23,668 bases of DNA from Synechococcaceae bacterium WBB_10_009 (GCA_010030955.1 RHBP01000008.1:1-23668), one strand, 5' to 3'. Shown: positions 9,388 through 17,170, counted from the first letter of the stretch. The notes: a model not told the origin generated them from the sequence alone. Translations and numbers: made by a program.

Positions 9388-9764
9388 GCGGCCCCGACCC
9401 CAGCCAGGGCACGGTTCTGGCGCCCCGCCCCTGGCTGCCCCTGGCGGTGGTGGCCCTCGGCATCGGCTGCCTGCTGCTCAACCCCTGGGCCGCCCTGGTG
9501 GTGAGTGTGCTGGGGCTGTTTCTGCTGCTGCAGAGCCAGCTGCTGCGGCTGCAGTTCAGCGCCGATGCGCTGCTGGTGTGGAGCGGTCAGCAGGTGCTGC
9601 GCCGCTTCCCCTATAGCGAATGGCTGGGTTGGAAACTGTTCTGGGGCCCGGTGCCCGTGCTGTTCTATTTCCGTGAACAACGCAGCATTCACCTGCTGCC
9701 CGTGCTGTTTGATGCCACCGCCCTGCGGGAGCAGCTCAACAGCCACGTGAGCATCCAGCCATGA
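9384..9764 (+). CDS. DUF3119 family membrane protein
   Basis: A 126-residue protein starting at ATG 9384, which shares ATGA with the end of the MlaE permease gene. Two close hydrophobic spans lie near residues 18-35 and 38-55 (LPLAVVALGIGCLLLNPWAA, then LVVSVLGLFLLL). A soluble part with alternating beta-strand character follows: LRLQFSADALLVWSGQQVLR and FPYSEWLGWKLFWGPVPVLF, resembling a bacterial PH-like fold on a membrane anchor. I recognise it as the cyanobacterial DUF3119 family. No biochemical function is known to me. Sandwiched between a lipid permease and DUF3086/plsY with overlapping codons, it is a candidate lipid-trafficking accessory protein; that is inference. Confidence 0.85.
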   Translation: MSGPDPSQGTVLAPRPWLPLAVVALGIGCLLLNPWAALVVSVLGLFLLLQSQLLRLQFSADALLVWSGQQVLRRFPYSEWLGWKLFWGPVPVLFYFREQRSIHLLPVLFDATALREQLNSHVSIQP

Positions 9765-10696
9765 GCGACGAGAGCACCCCACCCCAGCCCGGCACAACGG
9801 AGCCCAGCACGACGGAGCCCACCGCCGCCCCCTGGCTGGATCTAGCCCTCAGCGAACTGCGCCAGCAGCGCGATGGGCTCCAGGCCGAGATCACCGCGCT
9901 CAGCCAGCGGCGCGACCAGCTGCAGCAGGAGCTGGCGGGCAGTGTGACCGGCCAGTCGGATGCCATTGCCCGGCGGGTGAAGGGCTTCCAGGAGTACCTG
10001 GTGGGGGCCCTGCAGGACCTGGCCGTGGCCGCCGAACAGATGGAGCTGGTGGTGCAGCCGCTGGTGGTGCAGCCCTCCCCGCTCGACCAGGCGGCGGCCC
10101 AGGCGGCCACGGCCGCCGGCGCTGCCGAGGCCAGTGGGCCGGTGGCGGCCGCCGGGCTGTTCAGCGCCGATGAAGCCCTGATCCGCGAGCGGCTGGCGGA
10201 GTTTCAGGGGCAACCGGATTTCTACGCCGACCCGTGGAAACTGCGCCGCAGCCTCGAGCCCGGCGGTGCCGCCCTGCTCGACGACTGGTTCCTCAGCCAG
10301 GGGGGCCGCGGCGCCCAGCCCAGCAGCGGCAGCCGCAACCGCAACGCCCTGACCACCGCCGCGGCCATCGCCATCCTGGGGGAGCTCTACGGCGACCGCT
10401 TCCAGACCCTGGTGCTGGCGGGCATGCCCGAGCGGCTGGGGGAATGGCGGCGCGGGCTGCAGGATTGCCTCGGCCTGAGCCGTGAAGACTTCGGCCCCAG
10501 CAGCGGCATCGTGCTGTTTGAGCGGGCCGATGCCCTGATTGAGCGGGCCGATCGGCTTGAAGAACGGGGTGAACTGCCCTTCATCGTGGTGGATGCGGCG
10601 GAGCCCGCCGTGGAGATCCCGATCCTGCAGTTCCCCCTCTGGCTGGCCTTCGCCGGCACCCCCACCGAGCTCGCCCTGGAGGACGACCTGCTGTGA
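9761..10696 (+). CDS. DUF3086 family protein
   Basis: A 311-residue soluble protein beginning at ATG 9761 (ATGA overlap with DUF3119). A low-complexity Thr/Pro/Glu-rich start is followed by a predicted coiled coil at about residues 28-62 (ALSELRQQRDGLQAEITALS and the Gln/Glu-rich stretch after it). An Ala-rich linker leads to the conserved C-terminal domain from about residue 145, which includes FYADPWKLRRSLEPGGAALL and FQTLVLAGMPERLGEWRRGL. This is the cyanobacterial DUF3086 family, without a known activity. Its position directly before plsY, with a 4-nt overlap, suggests coordinated production with phospholipid synthesis. Confidence 0.87.
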   Translation: MSDESTPPQPGTTEPSTTEPTAAPWLDLALSELRQQRDGLQAEITALSQRRDQLQQELAGSVTGQSDAIARRVKGFQEYLVGALQDLAVAAEQMELVVQPLVVQPSPLDQAAAQAATAAGAAEASGPVAAAGLFSADEALIRERLAEFQGQPDFYADPWKLRRSLEPGGAALLDDWFLSQGGRGAQPSSGSRNRNALTTAAAIAILGELYGDRFQTLVLAGMPERLGEWRRGLQDCLGLSREDFGPSSGIVLFERADALIERADRLEERGELPFIVVDAAEPAVEIPILQFPLWLAFAGTPTELALEDDLL

Positions 10697-11364
10697 CCGA
10701 CCTGCTGATCGCGCCGCTGTTCTGCCTGCTGGCGGGCTACCTGCTGGGCTCGATTCCCGCCGGCTACCTGGCGGGCCGCTGGCTCAAGGGGGTCGACATC
10801 CGCAGCCTCGGCTCCGGCTCCACCGGTGCCACCAACGTGCTGCGCCAGTTCGGCAAAGGGCCGGCGCTGGTGGTGTTCCTGGTGGATGTGCTCAAGGGCA
10901 CGGCCGCGGTGCTGCTGGCCAAGGCGGTGCTGCAACCCCTGGGGCTGCCGCTCGATGGCGGCGCCGCCGTGGCCAGCGACAGCTGGGTGGTGGCGGCGGG
11001 CCTGGCGGCCCTGGCGGGCCACATCTGGCCGGTGTGGCTGGGCTGGCGCGGTGGCAAGGCGGTGGCCACGGCCCTGGGGATGCTGCTGGGGCTCACCTGG
11101 CCCGTGGGGTTGGCCTGCTTCGGGGTGTTTCTGGCGGTGCTCAGCCTCAGCCGCATCGTGTCGCTCTCCAGCGTGGTGGCGGCCATCGCCCTGCCGCTGC
11201 TGATGCTGGGCTGGTTCCACGACCAGGGCCTCGGCCTGCGCTGGCCCTACCTGGCCCTGGCCCTGCTCACCAGCAGCCTGGTGATCTGGCGCCACCGCAG
11301 CAACATCAGCCGCCTGCTGGCGGGCACCGAACCGAAGCTCGGGCAGAAGAAACCCGGCGCCTGA
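10693..11364 (+). CDS. plsY: acyl-phosphate:glycerol-3-phosphate acyltransferase PlsY
   Basis: A 223-residue integral membrane enzyme. It transfers an acyl chain from acyl-phosphate to the sn-1 position of glycerol-3-phosphate, the first committed step of membrane glycerolipid synthesis. The conserved PlsY motifs are visible: LGSIPAGYL (18-26), LGSGSTGATNVLR (39-51, phosphate-binding loop) and GHIWPVWLGWRGGKAVAT (109-126). Length and five or more spans are normal for the family. It starts at a GTG (10693) overlapping the DUF3086 stop as GTGA. It is the last gene of the plus-strand run and converges with proC, with only 7 bp between the two stop codons. No obvious terminator hairpin is present. 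Confidence 0.96.
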   Translation: MTDLLIAPLFCLLAGYLLGSIPAGYLAGRWLKGVDIRSLGSGSTGATNVLRQFGKGPALVVFLVDVLKGTAAVLLAKAVLQPLGLPLDGGAAVASDSWVVAAGLAALAGHIWPVWLGWRGGKAVATALGMLLGLTWPVGLACFGVFLAVLSLSRIVSLSSVVAAIALPLLMLGWFHDQGLGLRWPYLALALLTSSLVIWRHRSNISRLLAGTEPKLGQKKPGA

Positions 11365-11371
11365 GCCGGCC

Positions 11372-12187
11372 TTAAGCCAGCTCGCGGCTGCGTTCCGCCG
11401 CGGCCAGCACCGCTTCGATCAAGGCTGAGCGCAACCCCGCCTGCTCCAGGCGGCGGATGCCGGCGATGGTGGTGCCACCGGGGCTGCTCACCATGTCCTT
11501 GAGTTGACCGGGGTGCAACTGGCGCTGCTCCAGCAGGGCGGCGGTGCCGGCCAGGGTGCGCTGGGCCAGGTGCTGGGCCTGCGGGCGCGGCAGGCCAGCG
11601 GCCACCGCCCCATCCGCCAGGGCTTCCGCCACCAGGGCCACAAACGCCGGGCCGGAGGAGGTGAGCGCCAGGAAGGCATCCAGCTGGGGCTCGGGCAGGT
11701 GCAGCACCTCACCCACCTGGGCAAACAGGGCCTCCACCCAAGCCCGCTGCGGGCCATCCACCCCCTCACCCCAGGCCAGGCCGGTGAGGCCGCAGCGCAC
11801 CAGGGCCGGCGTGTTGGGCACGGCCCGCACCACCCGCCATCCGGGGAACAGCCGCTGCAGCCGCGCCAGGGTGACCCCCGCCAGCACCGAGATCAACAAG
11901 GGTGGCTCGGCCGCCTCCAAACGGGGTGCCTGGGCCGCCACCGCCTCCAGCTGCTGGGGCTTCACCGCCAACAGCACCACGGCACAGCCCCAGGCCGGGG
12001 CCGCCTCGGTGGCGATGGCCAGATCGGGGTGTTGCTGGCGCAGGCGATCGGCCGAGGCGGCGCTGGCCACCGCCGCCCGCACGCTGGGGGCGGAGAGCTG
12101 GCCGCTCTCCAGCAGCGGAAACAACAAAGCCTGGGCCATGCGGCCCAGGCCGATCACACCAAAGCTGGTGGGGGAGAAGCCGCTCAC
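11372..12187 (-). CDS. proC: pyrroline-5-carboxylate reductase
   Basis: A 271-residue enzyme catalysing the last step of proline synthesis, NAD(P)H-dependent reduction of pyrroline-5-carboxylate. The N-terminal Rossmann motif is GVIGLGRMAQALL (residues 10-22). VVLLAVKPQQL and VRAVPNTPALV, both typical of ProC, lie mid-protein. The C-terminal signature SSPGGTTIAGIRRLEQAGL is at residues 234-252, and the length is standard. The ATG at 12187 overlaps the sepF stop by four bases, so the two are probably cotranscribed from the sepF promoter. sepF-proC adjacency is common in cyanobacteria and many Gram-positive bacteria. Confidence 0.96.
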   Translation of the reverse strand: MSGFSPTSFGVIGLGRMAQALLFPLLESGQLSAPSVRAAVASAASADRLRQQHPDLAIATEAAPAWGCAVVLLAVKPQQLEAVAAQAPRLEAAEPPLLISVLAGVTLARLQRLFPGWRVVRAVPNTPALVRCGLTGLAWGEGVDGPQRAWVEALFAQVGEVLHLPEPQLDAFLALTSSGPAFVALVAEALADGAVAAGLPRPQAQHLAQRTLAGTAALLEQRQLHPGQLKDMVSSPGGTTIAGIRRLEQAGLRSALIEAVLAAAERSRELA

Positions 12188-12750
12188 CCCACGCTGGCGC
12201 CGTAGGAGCTGGTGGTGGTGTCACGGCCCCAGGCGGGGGTGGGGGCAGCCTGCTGCTCCTGGGGGATGTCGCGGGACACCACCGTGGGGGAGGAGGGCTC
12301 CTCGCTGGCGGCGGTGGTCACCGTGACGCAGCTGGGGGCAAACAGGAAGATGCTTTCGCCCACCCGTTCCTGGTGGCCATCGATGGCGAACGTGCCACCG
12401 GCCACGAAATCCACCGCACGCTGGGCCTGATCGGGCTCCATCATCGTGAGGTTGATGATCACGGTTTTGCGCTCGCGCAGGGCCTGAATGGCGCGGGGCA
12501 TTTCATCGAAGCTGCGCGGCTCCATCAGGGTCACCTCCGCGGCGGAGGTGGAGATGCCGGGCATGCCGATCACGTTGCTGCCGGCAAACGGATCAACGCT
12601 GTCGAAGTCGCTGGTCAGCGCCAAGGCACCCGACGGGGTGGTGCTGCCGCTCTCCGGCATGTCGCCGTGGTCGTAGTCCAGCTCGTCGTCGTAGCCATCC
12701 AGGTAGTCATCACCGGAGACAACGGCACGCAGGCGGGAAAGCAACGACAC
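12184..12750 (-). CDS. sepF: cell division protein SepF
   Basis: A 188-residue SepF (Cdv2/YlmF in cyanobacteria), a membrane-tethering partner that bundles FtsZ at the division ring. The N-terminus MSLLSRLRAVVSG is the amphipathic membrane-binding helix. A flexible acidic linker (DDYLDGYDDELDYDHGD, about residues 14-30) follows. The core SepF fold spans residues 72-144: AEVTLMEPRSFDEMPRAIQA, then KTVIINLTMMEPDQAQRAVD, then GGTFAIDGHQERVGESIFLF. The tail after residue 145 is low complexity. It starts at GTG 12750, with GAGG seven bases upstream as Shine-Dalgarno and a clear promoter just before it. It is followed by proC with a 4-nt overlap. Confidence 0.95.
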   Translation of the reverse strand: MSLLSRLRAVVSGDDYLDGYDDELDYDHGDMPESGSTTPSGALALTSDFDSVDPFAGSNVIGMPGISTSAAEVTLMEPRSFDEMPRAIQALRERKTVIINLTMMEPDQAQRAVDFVAGGTFAIDGHQERVGESIFLFAPSCVTVTTAASEEPSSPTVVSRDIPQEQQAAPTPAWGRDTTTSSYGASVG

Positions 12751-12777
12751 CTCGAATCCTCAGGTTTGCACTGAACC

Positions 12778-12806
12778 TAAATAGCGTCCCACACCAACAC
12801 TGACAA
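12778..12806 (-). promoter_or_regulatory. sigma-70-type promoter of sepF-proC
   Basis: On the minus strand TTGTCA (12806-12801) and TATTTA (12783-12778) are spaced by exactly 17 bp. Transcription would begin near 12771, leaving a short leader of about 20 bases with a good Shine-Dalgarno ahead of the sepF GTG. It lies in the 93-bp gap after pipY, so sepF-proC can be expressed independently of pipXY. Confidence 0.65.
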
Positions 12807-12843
12807 GGGCTGGGCTTGCAAGCGTTCAAACAACGGAACCCGC

Positions 12844-13494
12844 TCAGGTTCGTGAACCGAACAGTGCCGAACCGATGCGCACCCAGGTGCTGCCGGCGCG
12901 GGCGGCCTCCGGCCAGTCGCCGCTCATGCCCATCGACAGCTCACTGAGCCCCAGATCCCGCGCCAGGCCAGCGCACTCAGCGAACAACGGCTCGCGCTCA
13001 GCGGCGCCCAACCCCACGGGGGCCATGGTCATCAGCCCGGTGATGCGCAGGGGGGTGAGGCGCTGCAACTGCGGCCAAGCCTCCAGCAACCCCTCGCGGC
13101 TGAAGCCGCCTTTGGTGGGGTCGTCGCGCAGTTTCACCTGCAGCAGCACCTGCGGCGCCAGGCCCTCCTCGGCGGCGATCCGGGCGGTGCGCTCCGCCAG
13201 GGGCAGGGAATCGATCGAATGGATGGTGCCGAAGCGCTGCAGCACCGGCCGCACCTTGTTGGCCTGCAGGTGGCCGATGAAATGCCAATCCAGGGGCCCC
13301 ACATCGGCCAGGGCCTCCTGCTTGAGGCTGGCCTCCTGCAGGCGGCTCTCGCCGAAGCTGCGCTGCCCCGCCGCCACCAGGGCGCGCACCGCCTCGGCCG
13401 GATGCCCCTTGCTCACCGCCAGCAACCGGGCCGCTGGCGGCAGCTGGGCCTGAAGATGCCGCAGGCGATCGGCCGCGCCGGGGGCTGCAGTCAA
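12844..13494 (-). CDS. pipY: PLP homeostasis protein PipY (YggS/COG0325 family)
   Basis: A 216-residue single-domain pyridoxal-phosphate-binding protein, fold-type III barrel, that controls free PLP and amino-acid balance; it has no known catalytic activity. The PLP lysine is K29 in LLAVSKGHPAEAV. HFIGHLQANK and the C-terminal phosphate-binding segment ELSMGMSGDWPEAARAGSTW follow, then VRIGSALFG. The open frame extends upstream to 13602, but that part overlaps pipX. The TTG at 13494 (LTAAPGAADRLRHLQ) sits eight bases after the pipX stop and gives the usual length. Adjacency to PipX is the well-known cyanobacterial pipX-pipY arrangement, hence the symbol. Confidence 0.93.
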   Translation of the reverse strand: MTAAPGAADRLRHLQAQLPPAARLLAVSKGHPAEAVRALVAAGQRSFGESRLQEASLKQEALADVGPLDWHFIGHLQANKVRPVLQRFGTIHSIDSLPLAERTARIAAEEGLAPQVLLQVKLRDDPTKGGFSREGLLEAWPQLQRLTPLRITGLMTMAPVGLGAAEREPLFAECAGLARDLGLSELSMGMSGDWPEAARAGSTWVRIGSALFGSRT

Positions 13495-13501
13495 GGGCCG
13501 G

Positions 13502-13768
13502 CTAGATGAAGGTCTTCTCGAACAATTGTCGCCAGCCGTTGTGCAATTCCGGGCTCTGCCGCCGGGCACGGGCCAGGTTCTGCTCAGCGATGTGGCGCGC
13601 ATCCATGAGCGGAATCACCTCAAACTGGGCGCCGCGATCCTGCAGCGTCACCACGAAAAACATGCGCTGGGCGTAAAGCGTGGCGTAGAGATCGCGGCCC
13701 TCGCCGGCTTCCGCCACGCGATACAGCAGGCCAAACGTGGGGTGGTTGAGATAACGCTCCGTGCTCAC
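13502..13768 (-). CDS. pipX: PII-interacting protein X (PipX)
   Basis: An 89-residue cyanobacterial regulator that swaps between the transcription factor NtcA (as coactivator under nitrogen limitation) and the signal protein PII. The N-terminal Tudor-like domain is recognisable from STERYLNHPTFGLLYRVAEA, LYATLYAQRMFFVVTLQDRG and FEVIPLMDARHIAEQNL; helical C-terminal tail ELHNGWRQLFEKTFI. The GTG at 13768 gives the same length and opening as Synechococcus elongatus PipX and has AGGGA seven to eleven bases upstream. The longer TTG start at 13804 adds 12 residues with no family support. It precedes pipY by seven bases and follows ecfT. Confidence 0.95.
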   Translation of the reverse strand: MSTERYLNHPTFGLLYRVAEAGEGRDLYATLYAQRMFFVVTLQDRGAQFEVIPLMDARHIAEQNLARARRQSPELHNGWRQLFEKTFI

Positions 13769-13804
13769 GTTGTTCCCTGGCTTGTCTGTGCCAACGGCAA
13801 CCAA

Positions 13805-14713
13805 TCAAAGGTCACCGTACCTCCACCGCAGCCCGAGCAACACCAGCAGCCCCAACCCGGCGCCCCACTGCAGGGGTCGGTGCCCCAGGGGGGGCCGCAG
13901 CAGCTGATCGGGCGCCAGCCAACGGCCGCCGCGGGCCACCAGGGCCTCGGCCCCCTGCTCCGCCCGCAGCAGCACGTTGGCCAGCAGCCGCTCCCCCACG
14001 GCCAGCACCAACCCCAGGGAGGCCTGCCAGCCGAGCCGCCGCAGGTTCACCGAACGGGTGGCCACCGAGCGCAACAGGTTTTGAAATTCCTCCTGCACCA
14101 GCGGCAAAAAGCGCAGCGACAGCAGCAGCGTGAACCCCAGCCGCTCCACCGGCACCCCCAGCCGCCCCAGGGGGGCGAGGCACCAGCCAATGCCCCACAC
14201 CAGGCCCTCGGGGGGGGTGGTGATCAGCAGCAGGTTGGCGCTGTGGATCACGGTGATCAGCAGGGTGGCGCTGTTGAGCCCCAGCTCCGCCGAGCGGCGG
14301 GTCACCACCAGGGGCCCCAGGGGAACCGGCCCCAGCTGCAAGGGGCCCCAACGCACCAGCTCCCAGCGCTGGCCGCGCTGCCCAGGGGCGAGCCGCAGCT
14401 CGGATGGGGGCCGGCTGGGCGCGGCCGACGGCACGCTGCCGGTGGGCAGCGACGCCGCCAGCAGGCCCACCAGCAGGGCCAGGGCCAGCAGCAGCGGCAG
14501 GCTGCGGCGCCACAGGCGCCAGGGCAGCCCACTGGCGGCGGTGATCAACAGCAGCAGCCCCACCAGCCCCAGCCGCCACCACGGCCCAGCCAGGATCGGG
14601 GTGAGCAGGAAGGCGAGGGTCCAGGCGAGCTTGAGCCGCGGGTCAAGATGCCGCAGCCAGCTGCCGCTGCCATCCACGTATTGCCCGATGGGGATCTGGC
14701 GCAGCCAATCCAT
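13805..14713 (-). CDS. energy-coupling factor transporter T component (CbiQ family)
   Basis: A 302-residue membrane protein of the EcfT/CbiQ family, the transmembrane coupling subunit of ECF-type vitamin and metal importers. The N-terminus HLDPRLKLAWTLAFLL is the family hallmark (LDPRxKL). Several hydrophobic spans follow. The cytoplasmic coupling region contains LLLSLRFLPLVQEEFQNLLR, then SVATRSVNLRR and a second basic helix around LLANVLLRAEQGAEALVARG, equivalent to the paired Ala-Arg-x motifs that contact the ATPases. A periplasmic or loop insertion, about residues 93-137, is Pro/Gly-rich. No EcfA ATPase or S component is in the window, so its partner is unknown. It lies between der (15 bp upstream) and pipX. 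Confidence 0.9.
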   Translation of the reverse strand: MDWLRQIPIGQYVDGSGSWLRHLDPRLKLAWTLAFLLTPILAGPWWRLGLVGLLLLITAASGLPWRLWRRSLPLLLALALLVGLLAASLPTGSVPSAAPSRPPSELRLAPGQRGQRWELVRWGPLQLGPVPLGPLVVTRRSAELGLNSATLLITVIHSANLLLITTPPEGLVWGIGWCLAPLGRLGVPVERLGFTLLLSLRFLPLVQEEFQNLLRSVATRSVNLRRLGWQASLGLVLAVGERLLANVLLRAEQGAEALVARGGRWLAPDQLLRPPLGHRPLQWGAGLGLLVLLGLRWRYGDL

Positions 14714-14728
14714 CAGAGGGGCATCCGC

Positions 14729-16093
14729 TCAGCGGCCGCGCGCCTGCTGCCGCGCCAGGTCGCGCTCGGCGTCGCGCTGCTGCTTGCCGCGCCAGAACAA
14801 CTTCAACGGGGAACCCTCAAAGCCGAGCCCCTCGCGGATCTGGCGCTCCACATAGCGGCGGTAGGTGTCGCCGAACAGTTTGGGGTCGTTCACGAACAGC
14901 GTGAAGCTGGGGGGCCGGGTGGCCACCTGGGTGCCGTAGTAGATGCGGCCCTGGCGGCCGCCGCGGCTGGTGGGGGGCGACCGCCAGCTCACCGCCTCCT
15001 GCAGCACCTCATTCACCACCGAGGTGCTCACCCGGCGGCGGTGCTGCTCCACCGCCACCGCGGCGATGGCGAACAGGCTCTGCACCCGCTGGCCCGTGAG
15101 GGCCGAGGTGAACAGCATCGGCGCCCAATCGAGGAAATAGAGCTTGGCGCGCAGCTCCTTTTCCATGGCGGGCATGGTGTGGGAATCCTTCTCGATCGCA
15201 TCCCACTTGTTCACCACCACCACGCAGGCGCGGCCCTCCTCTTCAATGCGGCCCGCCAGGCGCTGATCCTGCTCGGTGACGCCATCGAGCACATCGATCA
15301 CCAACACGCACACATCGGAGCGCTCGATCGCCTTGAAGCTGCGGTTGATGCCGAAGAACTCCGGCCCGTAATTCACCGAGCGCTTGCGGCGGATGCCGGC
15401 GGTGTCGAGGATCTTCCAGGTGTGGCCATCGCGCTCGATGGTGGTGTCGATCGTGTCGCGGGTGGTGCCGCGGATCGGGCTCACAATCGCCCGCTTCTCA
15501 CCACAGATGGCATTGAGCAGGCTGGATTTGCCCACGTTGGGGCGGCCCACGATGGCCAACTGAATCGGCTCGGCACCCTCCTGCTCAGCGGTGGGGGGCA
15601 GGTGCTCCACCAGCTTGTCGAGCAGGTCGCCGGTGCCGGCGCCATGGATGGCGGAAATCGGGTGCGGCTCCCCCAGGCCGAGACTCCAGAACTCCGCCGC
15701 CATGGAGAGGCCCGCCTCGGGCGACTCGCACTTGTTCACCGCCAACAGCACCGGCACGTTGTGGCCGCGCAGCCATTCGGCAATCGATTCATCGGCCGCC
15801 GTGAGGCCCTGCTGGCCATCGGCAATCACCAGGGCCACGGAGGCCTCCGCCAGGGCCAGGTTGGCCTGCTCGCGGATCTCCGGCAGGAATTCGCTGTCGT
15901 CGTCGAACACCAGGCCGCCGGTGTCGACCACGCGGAAATGGCGGTCGCGCCAGAAGCCATCCTGGTAGGTGCGATCGCGGGTGACGCCGGGCTCGTCGTG
16001 CACGATCGCCTCGCGGCTGCGGCAGAGCCGATTCACCAGGGTGGATTTGCCCACATTGGGGCGGCCGATGATGGCGACGACCGGCAGAGCCAA
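14729..16093 (-). CDS. der: ribosome biogenesis GTPase Der (EngA)
   Basis: A 454-residue double-GTPase needed for 50S ribosomal subunit maturation. Two full G domains are present: GRPNVGKST at residues 10-18 with DEPGVTRDRTY and a DTGG G3 motif, and GRPNVGKSS near residue 182 with RGTTRDTIDT, DTAGI and the NKWD G4 motif. A C-terminal KH-like domain ends in the basic tail FWRGKQQRDAERDLARQQ. The open frame extends far upstream to 16582, but that part is antisense to the L,D-transpeptidase. The TTG at 16093, giving MALPVVAIIGRPNVGKST, matches the family start exactly. It heads the minus-strand run der-ecfT-pipX-pipY. Confidence 0.97.
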   Translation of the reverse strand: MALPVVAIIGRPNVGKSTLVNRLCRSREAIVHDEPGVTRDRTYQDGFWRDRHFRVVDTGGLVFDDDSEFLPEIREQANLALAEASVALVIADGQQGLTAADESIAEWLRGHNVPVLLAVNKCESPEAGLSMAAEFWSLGLGEPHPISAIHGAGTGDLLDKLVEHLPPTAEQEGAEPIQLAIVGRPNVGKSSLLNAICGEKRAIVSPIRGTTRDTIDTTIERDGHTWKILDTAGIRRKRSVNYGPEFFGINRSFKAIERSDVCVLVIDVLDGVTEQDQRLAGRIEEEGRACVVVVNKWDAIEKDSHTMPAMEKELRAKLYFLDWAPMLFTSALTGQRVQSLFAIAAVAVEQHRRRVSTSVVNEVLQEAVSWRSPPTSRGGRQGRIYYGTQVATRPPSFTLFVNDPKLFGDTYRRYVERQIREGLGFEGSPLKLFWRGKQQRDAERDLARQQARGR

Positions 16094-16255
16094 GGGGTTA
16101 TGACAACGACTGTCCTGCCTTGACCCTACAGGCCGGCCCCGGGCGACACCGCAGGCAGCGGAAGCCAAAAACTTTCCGCTGGTCGCAGAATGAGATGCGC
16201 TGAGTCTCGCTAAGGGGAGGGTGTCTCTTCCCAGCCGCCCCGGCGGCCACCCGCG

Positions 16256-16639
16256 ATGGTGGAACTGATCGCCGCAATCGTGGTCGACCTCTCCGACCAG
16301 AAGCTGTACGCCTACAACAGCCAGCAGGAGCTGGTGCGCACCGTGCTGGTGAGCACCGGCAAGGGGGCCACCCCCACCCCCACGGGGGAAGGCCAGGTGT
16401 TCACCAAGGACCGCAGCGTGACCATGCGCGGCCGCGGCTATGTGGCCCCCGGCGTGCCCTGGGCCATGTGCATCACCGAGAACGGCAAGATCTGCATGCA
16501 CGGCGCGCCGTGGCAGGAGGCCGCCGGCGAAGCCTTTGGGGTGCCCCGCAGCCACGGCTGCATCCGCATCCCCAGCCCCCACGCCCGCTGGCTGTTTGAG
16601 AACACCCCCGTGGGCACGCCGGTGAGCATCCAGTCGTAA
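16256..16639 (+). CDS. L,D-transpeptidase (YkuD domain), no signal peptide
   Basis: A 127-residue protein consisting of little more than one YkuD catalytic domain: IVVDLSDQKLYAYNSQQELV (residues 8-27), STGKGATPTPTGEGQVF (33-49), then the active site H82 in CMHGAPWQ and the catalytic motif SHGCIRI (99-105, nucleophile C102). Family members cross-link peptidoglycan 3-3 or attach proteins to it in the periplasm. The ATG at 16256 is the first start after an in-frame stop. No signal peptide or membrane span precedes the domain, although the family normally needs export. A strong AAGGGGAGG lies about 36 bp upstream, too far for this ATG. Divergent from der. Confidence 0.85.
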   Translation: MVELIAAIVVDLSDQKLYAYNSQQELVRTVLVSTGKGATPTPTGEGQVFTKDRSVTMRGRGYVAPGVPWAMCITENGKICMHGAPWQEAAGEAFGVPRSHGCIRIPSPHARWLFENTPVGTPVSIQS

Positions 16640-16660
16640 CGGCGGCCCGGCCCGGCCCGC

Positions 16661-17128
16661 TCAGCGGATCGGCAGATCGCCGGGATGGCCCGCCACCGGA
16701 TCGGCGGGCTGCGCCAACAGCGGCGGCATCGGCCCCTGCTCCGGCAGGGCTTCGCCCCGCTCCGCCAGGTGGGCCAACAGCCAATTCACGGCGGTGGCCC
16801 GGCGGGTGCGCCGCGGGTAGAGCTCACCGATGCGGTAGCCCGCAAACCCCAGCTGCTGCTTGAGCAGCTGCTTGTGCTCCTTGGCGATGGAGCGGGTGAG
16901 GGCCACGCTGGCCGGCCGCTCGGCAATCAGCTGGGGGGCCGTGGGGAAGGCCTGCCGCCAGGCGGGTGGCGTGTGCGGACCGGCCGCGCCATCGGGCCCG
17001 TACCCCAGGCGCGGCCAGATCAGCTCACACACGAAGCGATCGCTGGTGCGATCGGCCAACACCGCCTCCAGCAGCGCCCGGCTCAGGGGGTGGGCTTCGG
17101 GGGCGTTGGCGGCTTCAACGGGGGGCAT
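16661..17128 (-). CDS. DUF1823 family protein
   Basis: A 155-residue soluble protein from ATG 17128 (MPPVEAANAPEAHPLSRALL). Its body follows the cyanobacterial and plastid DUF1823 pattern: ADRTSDRFVCELIWPRLGY, WRQAFPTAPQLIAERPASVA, LTRSIAKEHKQLLKQQLGFA, GYRIGELYPRRTRRATAVNW and LLAHL. The family occurs throughout oxygenic phototrophs with no experimentally defined role that I know of. The frame stays open far upstream into dusB antisense, which is ignored. It converges with the L,D-transpeptidase gene (21 bp between stops) and is divergent from dusB, with 42 bp between starts. Confidence 0.85.
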   Translation of the reverse strand: MPPVEAANAPEAHPLSRALLEAVLADRTSDRFVCELIWPRLGYGPDGAAGPHTPPAWRQAFPTAPQLIAERPASVALTRSIAKEHKQLLKQQLGFAGYRIGELYPRRTRRATAVNWLLAHLAERGEALPEQGPMPPLLAQPADPVAGHPGDLPIR

Positions 17129-17170
17129 CGGCCTGGAGTCCGGCAACGGGCGTCCGACAATCAGCCCACC

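Noticed and set aside
12848..12860. Small inverted repeat GGTTC-GT-GAACC at the pipY end as a terminator
   Set aside because: The stem is only five base pairs, lies inside the coding region and has no T-tract.
15971..15978. HIP1 octamers GCGATCGC (also at 17036 and 17277)
   Set aside because: Only three were noticed in the window, close to what is expected by chance at this GC content, so there is no sign of HIP1 enrichment.
13526..16123. 865-residue plus-strand ORF
   Set aside because: Antisense to pipX, ecfT and der, all of which have full conserved motifs; the ORF has none.
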